Positions 4,871-6,621 of a DNA stretch of 6,621 nt are shown here, one piece after another. Under the pieces are notes generated by a model. It did not search any database. It saw only the letters and a program-made list of their open reading frames with translations, and was not told where the DNA came from. The stretch spans positions 1-6,621 of the forward strand of contig JACMIS010000494.1 of NCBI GenBank assembly GCA_014381035.1. The letters are read 5' to 3'. Source of the DNA: Armatimonadota bacterium (GTDB taxonomy: Bacteria; Armatimonadota; Armatimonadia; Armatimonadales; Armatimonadaceae). A program made the translations under genes and the position numbers. Every line of letters starts with the position of its first letter. The stretch's first letter is position 1.

Positions 4871-5605
4871 TTGAAAACAGTTAATCGTTTCTTCGTCGCG
4901 GCCGGACTTATTGCCGGTATCGCATCCGTCGTTGCGGCAGCGGTGTGGTCTTCCAGTGACAATTTTGGTGGGACCGTACTCAACGGCTACGAGTTGAATA
5001 ACGGTGTCTGGGGCAGCGGTGTCGGCCCACAGACCATCTGGGCGAACAGCGGTACGAACTGGGGCGTCTGGACCAGACAGCCCGACGCAGGTGGGGTAAA
5101 GTCATACCCCCGCCACGAACGCTATGTGAACCGCTCTCTGAGTTCCATGAGATCGATGGTTGGTACCTTCAACGTTTCCACCCCGAGCACCAGCGTCGGC
5201 CGGTGGTCCGTGTGTTATGACTTGTGGGACACGAACTACCGCGACGAGACCATGGTCTGGATGAACTACACCGGCAATGCCGATGGCGGTGGCAATATCA
5301 AGCCGATCTCGTTCAACTACGACGCCACCGGACGAGCGGTGCCGGTCGCGACCAACGTTTTGATCGCCGGACACCGGTGGAACATCTTCCGAGGCAACTT
5401 CGGAACCAACTGCACGACCTTTATACGGACTACACGCACGAACAGCGGAACCGTCGACCTTCTGGCACTCCTGAGATACGCCCAAAGCCGCGGCTATATC
5501 GGTAACCAGACTGTAGGGAGTCAGGAATTCGGTTTCGAAATCTCGTCCACCTACGACACGGGGCAGAACTTCGGCGTCAACAACTCAACGATCAACTGGA
5601 ACTAA
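4871..5605 (+). CDS. Secreted glycoside hydrolase family 12 (endo-beta-glucanase-like)
   Basis: The 244-aa product is a single-domain GH12 enzyme, a retaining jelly-roll hydrolase family acting on cellulose, mixed-linkage glucan or xyloglucan. Residues 1-24 form a signal peptide: KTVNR, a hydrophobic core FFVAAGLIAGIASVV, and an AAA cleavage site, so it should be exported. GH12 landmarks follow: YELNNGVWG (40-48), KSYP (77-80), CYDLW (115-119), RDETMVWMNY (124-133) with E126 as likely nucleophile, AGHRWNIFRG (166-175), and EFGFEISST (219-227) with E223 as likely acid/base, ending in strands through ANW-like STINWN. Both catalytic acids are present. There is no carbohydrate-binding module or linker. 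Two cysteines (115, 181) could pair after export. The TTG start is supported by GGAGG 7 nt upstream and by giving an N-terminus that is immediately a signal peptide. It appears monocistronic, with its own promoter and a hairpin 8 nt after its stop. Substrate preference is not readable. Confidence 0.9.
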   Translation: MKTVNRFFVAAGLIAGIASVVAAAVWSSSDNFGGTVLNGYELNNGVWGSGVGPQTIWANSGTNWGVWTRQPDAGGVKSYPRHERYVNRSLSSMRSMVGTFNVSTPSTSVGRWSVCYDLWDTNYRDETMVWMNYTGNADGGGNIKPISFNYDATGRAVPVATNVLIAGHRWNIFRGNFGTNCTTFIRTTRTNSGTVDLLALLRYAQSRGYIGNQTVGSQEFGFEISSTYDTGQNFGVNNSTINWN

Positions 5606-5613
5606 AACCGACC

Positions 5614-5643
5614 GGCCGACCGGGCGCGAACGCCCGGTCGGCC
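5614..5643. terminator. 13-bp GC-rich hairpin after GH12
   Basis: Arms 5614-5626 (GGCCGACCGGGCG) and 5631-5643 are exact reverse complements around the tetraloop CGAA. The element begins 8 nt after the GH12 stop. No T tract follows on either strand, so it would be a non-canonical terminator or a 3'-end protecting structure. Its other side is 7 nt from the stop of the minus-strand frame ending at 5651, the arrangement expected of a shared bidirectional terminator. Confidence 0.7.
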
Positions 5644-5650
5644 ATAGGCT

Positions 5651-5827
5651 TCAGCGAAACCCGACGTGCGTATTTGGATCGCTGTCGCGAACGTGGCCCT
5701 CGGAGAATACACCGAAAGTATAGTTGCGCGGGCGCGGATCGTGTTTCAAGCGATGCCGATAGGACCAGTGCTGCGTCGCCTGATCCTTGCCAAAATCGCT
5801 TGACACGAACCGTACGCCGTGATACAT
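5651..5827 (-). pseudogene. Short protein-like frame, possible 3' remnant of a broken gene
   Basis: A 58-codon minus-strand frame from ATG 5827 to TGA 5651 encodes a protein-like sequence with about two-thirds G/C third positions and no AGA, AGG or CTA codons. The segment RNYTFGVFSEGHVRD (about residues 34-48) resembles the C-terminal FADGHVKW end of DUF1559-type prepilin-like proteins, though the spacing of the preceding histidine does not fit H-X9-DG exactly. There is no good Shine-Dalgarno, the frame covers the tRNA promoter, and it closes upstream inside the tRNA. Its stop is 7 nt from the hairpin shared with GH12, which is what a true gene end would show. It may be the tail of a gene whose front was lost, or a chance frame. 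Confidence 0.3.
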
Positions 5828-5828
5828 T
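5800..5828 (+). promoter_or_regulatory. Promoter of the tRNA-Thr gene
   Basis: TTGACA (5800-5805) is a perfect -35 consensus, followed after 17 bp by TACATT (5823-5828), four of six for the -10. Predicted start is near 5835, about 24 nt before the mature tRNA 5' end, consistent with a short RNase P leader. Confidence 0.75.
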
Positions 5829-5858
5829 CTCACGGCACGTCCCACAGGGACGCCGTTT

Positions 5859-5930
5859 GCCTTTGTAGCTCAGTGGTAGAGCACTTCTTTGGTAAAGAAG
5901 AGGTCACGGGTCCGATTCCCGTCAAAGGCT
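5859..5930 (+). tRNA. tRNA-Thr(GGU)
   Basis: The 72-nt gene folds as a full cloverleaf. The acceptor pairs GCCTTTG (5859-5865) with CAAAGGC (5923-5929), and the discriminator is T5930. The D stem is GCTC/GAGC (5868-5871, 5879-5882) around AGTGGTA. The anticodon stem CTTCT/AGAAG (5884-5888, 5896-5900) encloses TTGGTAA, anticodon GGT at 5891-5893, reading threonine ACC and ACU codons. The T stem ACGGG/CCCGT (5906-5910, 5918-5922) encloses TCCGATT. G1-C72 and C2-G71 agree with known bacterial threonine identity elements. CCA is not encoded and must be added. The T loop has C at position 55 instead of the nearly invariant T that becomes pseudouridine. It stands alone with its own promoter. Confidence 0.96.
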
Positions 5931-6256
5931 TTCCTCGTTTCGTACTTTCCGTGACATTCCCCTAGAACTGCTTTTCTTCCCAGATTCTACAAAATTATTT
6001 TCCCTGGACCGAACAACCTGCAACTTTTCCGTCGGGATTACCGACTAACAGTCATGCTGTGCATTATCCGGTACATCCGGATGGTGTAGTTGCCTCAGAT
6101 GGTAGTAAAGTTCCGTGCATTTCGGTTGGTTATGTGTTATTTCACCCTGTGATTTTTTCGCCTCGATTTGTTTGCGTTCGTTCGCTACAATAGTATTGTA
6201 GCGAACGGAAACTGTTTCCCACCGTTTCCATCTAACAGGGTGCTGGCAAAATCAAA
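5931..6256. other. Non-coding region between tRNA-Thr and the last gene
   Basis: No supportable gene is present in this roughly 330-bp AT-richer stretch. It contains a small hairpin GTCGG/CCGAC (6031-6035, 6041-6045, loop GATTA), a repeated ATCCGG (6066-6071 and 6075-6080, the latter within palindrome ATCCGGAT), a D-arm-like string CTCAGATGGTAG (6094-6105), and the large palindrome at 6179-6207. No clear tRNA terminator is seen. Confidence 0.5.
6179..6207. promoter_or_regulatory. Perfect 14-1-14 palindrome, likely operator or hairpin upstream of the last gene
   Basis: Arms 6179-6192 (CGTTCGCTACAATA) and 6194-6207 are exact reverse complements around a single G at 6193. The right arm ends 49 bp before the ATG at 6257. 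A -10-like TACAAT (6186-6191) lies within the left arm, with a weak TCGATT (6163-6168) 17 bp upstream; by symmetry a TACAAT also faces left. A dimeric regulator bound here would cover the promoter. No T tract follows, so terminator function is unlikely. The dyad is certain; the function is inferred. Confidence 0.6.
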
Positions 6257-6621
6257 ATGCACGAAATTAAAAAATATCTCGCGGTATGGCAAAACAAACG
6301 ATTCATGATGGTGGTCGTTGCGTTTCTCGCGTTGTCTGGTGTCGCGCTGGGCAGCCGGATTCCGATGATCACCTCGCTCATCGAAGAAGGAATAAATGGT
6401 CCCGAGCTGACTATCATCGCTCGCGCCGATGGCACCCTCGACATCAAGGAGTTCGCGATACAAAATCAGTGGTTCGCCCCGGACGTTATCGGAGCGGGAT
6501 TGAAAATCACGGCAGTGCGACGGTTCGGTAGAAATGTCAAATTGGGCAACGTCAGTGTCATGGTCCAAGCCGATCCCGGTGTGAAAGACGAAACGATCCG
6601 TACCGCTCTGATCAGCATCGG
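6257..6621 (+). CDS. Hypothetical membrane-anchored protein, N-terminal part only
   Basis: The frame runs from ATG 6257 through the window end, giving 121 residues without a stop. I do not recognise the family. A basic, short cytoplasmic start (HEIKKYLAVWQNKR) is followed by one hydrophobic segment, about residues 16-32 (FMMVVVAFLALSGVALG), with no obvious signal-peptidase site, so it looks like an N-in membrane anchor with the rest outside the cytoplasm. The following region (about 50-105) is rich in alternating beta-like strands such as ELTIIARADGTLDIKEFAI and NVKLGNVSVMVQAD. An in-frame TAA at 6233 excludes a longer start. No clear Shine-Dalgarno is next to the ATG; AGGG (6237-6240) is about 16 nt away. 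Its upstream region has the 14-1-14 palindrome, so it is probably a regulated first gene of a transcript. Confidence 0.65.
   Translation, partial: MHEIKKYLAVWQNKRFMMVVVAFLALSGVALGSRIPMITSLIEEGINGPELTIIARADGTLDIKEFAIQNQWFAPDVIGAGLKITAVRRFGRNVKLGNVSVMVQADPGVKDETIRTALISI

Noticed and set aside
5859..5930. tRNA as attachment site of an integrated element
   Set aside because: No second copy of the tRNA 3' end and no integrase gene lie within the window; only the flanking remnant hints at rearrangement.
1..6621. CRISPR array, insertion sequence or prophage genes
   Set aside because: No regularly spaced repeats, no transposase or integrase motifs, no terminal inverted repeats with target duplications, and no phage-like genes were seen on either strand.

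Overview
The window is 6.6 kb of bacterial DNA with moderately high GC and mostly G/C-ending codons. It carries seven protein genes or gene parts that I can support: a phytanoyl-CoA-dioxygenase-like (PhyH) oxygenase, a XisI-family protein, an AraC-type regulator, a ThuA-like protein, a DUF2071 protein, a secreted glycoside hydrolase of family 12 (GH12), and the first 121 residues of an unknown membrane-anchored protein. There is also one tRNA-Thr(GGU). The mix of PhyH, AraC, ThuA and a secreted beta-glucanase is typical of free-living saprophytic lineages such as Armatimonadota, Planctomycetota or related phyla. Armatimonadota is my best guess, but no marker gene here settles it. I see no transposase, integrase, phage gene or CRISPR array.

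Layout. Positions 1-35 hold a perfect hairpin, probably the terminator of the minus-strand PhyH gene (59-1222). The 166-bp gap upstream of PhyH is divergent: PhyH reads left and xisI (1389-1751) reads right. xisI runs tail-to-tail into the minus-strand araC (1726-2601) with a 26-bp overlap. Upstream of araC on the same strand is thuA (2687-3373); the 85-bp gap between them holds a 13-bp-stem hairpin. thuA is divergent from the DUF2071 gene (3500-4312), and their shared 126-bp gap holds a perfect 10+10 inverted repeat close to the thuA start.

Positions 4313-4870 carry no convincing gene. They hold an A-tract/T-tract dyad, a near-consensus sigma70-type promoter, a 12-bp palindrome, and a long leader into the GH12 gene (4871-5605, TTG start with a strong Shine-Dalgarno). 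A 13-bp-stem hairpin (5614-5643) lies between the GH12 stop and the stop of a short minus-strand frame (5651-5827) that looks like the tail of a broken gene. A tRNA-Thr(GGU) at 5859-5930 has its own promoter. About 330 bp of non-coding DNA follow, including a perfect 14-1-14 palindrome at 6179-6207 upstream of the last, partial gene (6257 to the window end).

How the genes may work together. AraC and ThuA are same-strand and close enough to be co-transcribed, so the AraC protein may sense a sugar or sugar-derived metabolite handled by ThuA and perhaps PhyH. This is inference from context. GH12 is a separately promoted, exported enzyme, probably acting on beta-1,4/1,3-1,4-glucan or xyloglucan outside the cytoplasm. 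The main points for follow-up are several uncharacterised dyad elements, a XisI protein without its usual XisH partner, a tRNA with C in place of the nearly universal T at T-loop position 55, and a possible gene remnant behind the GH12 terminator. I did not find a clear new multi-gene system.
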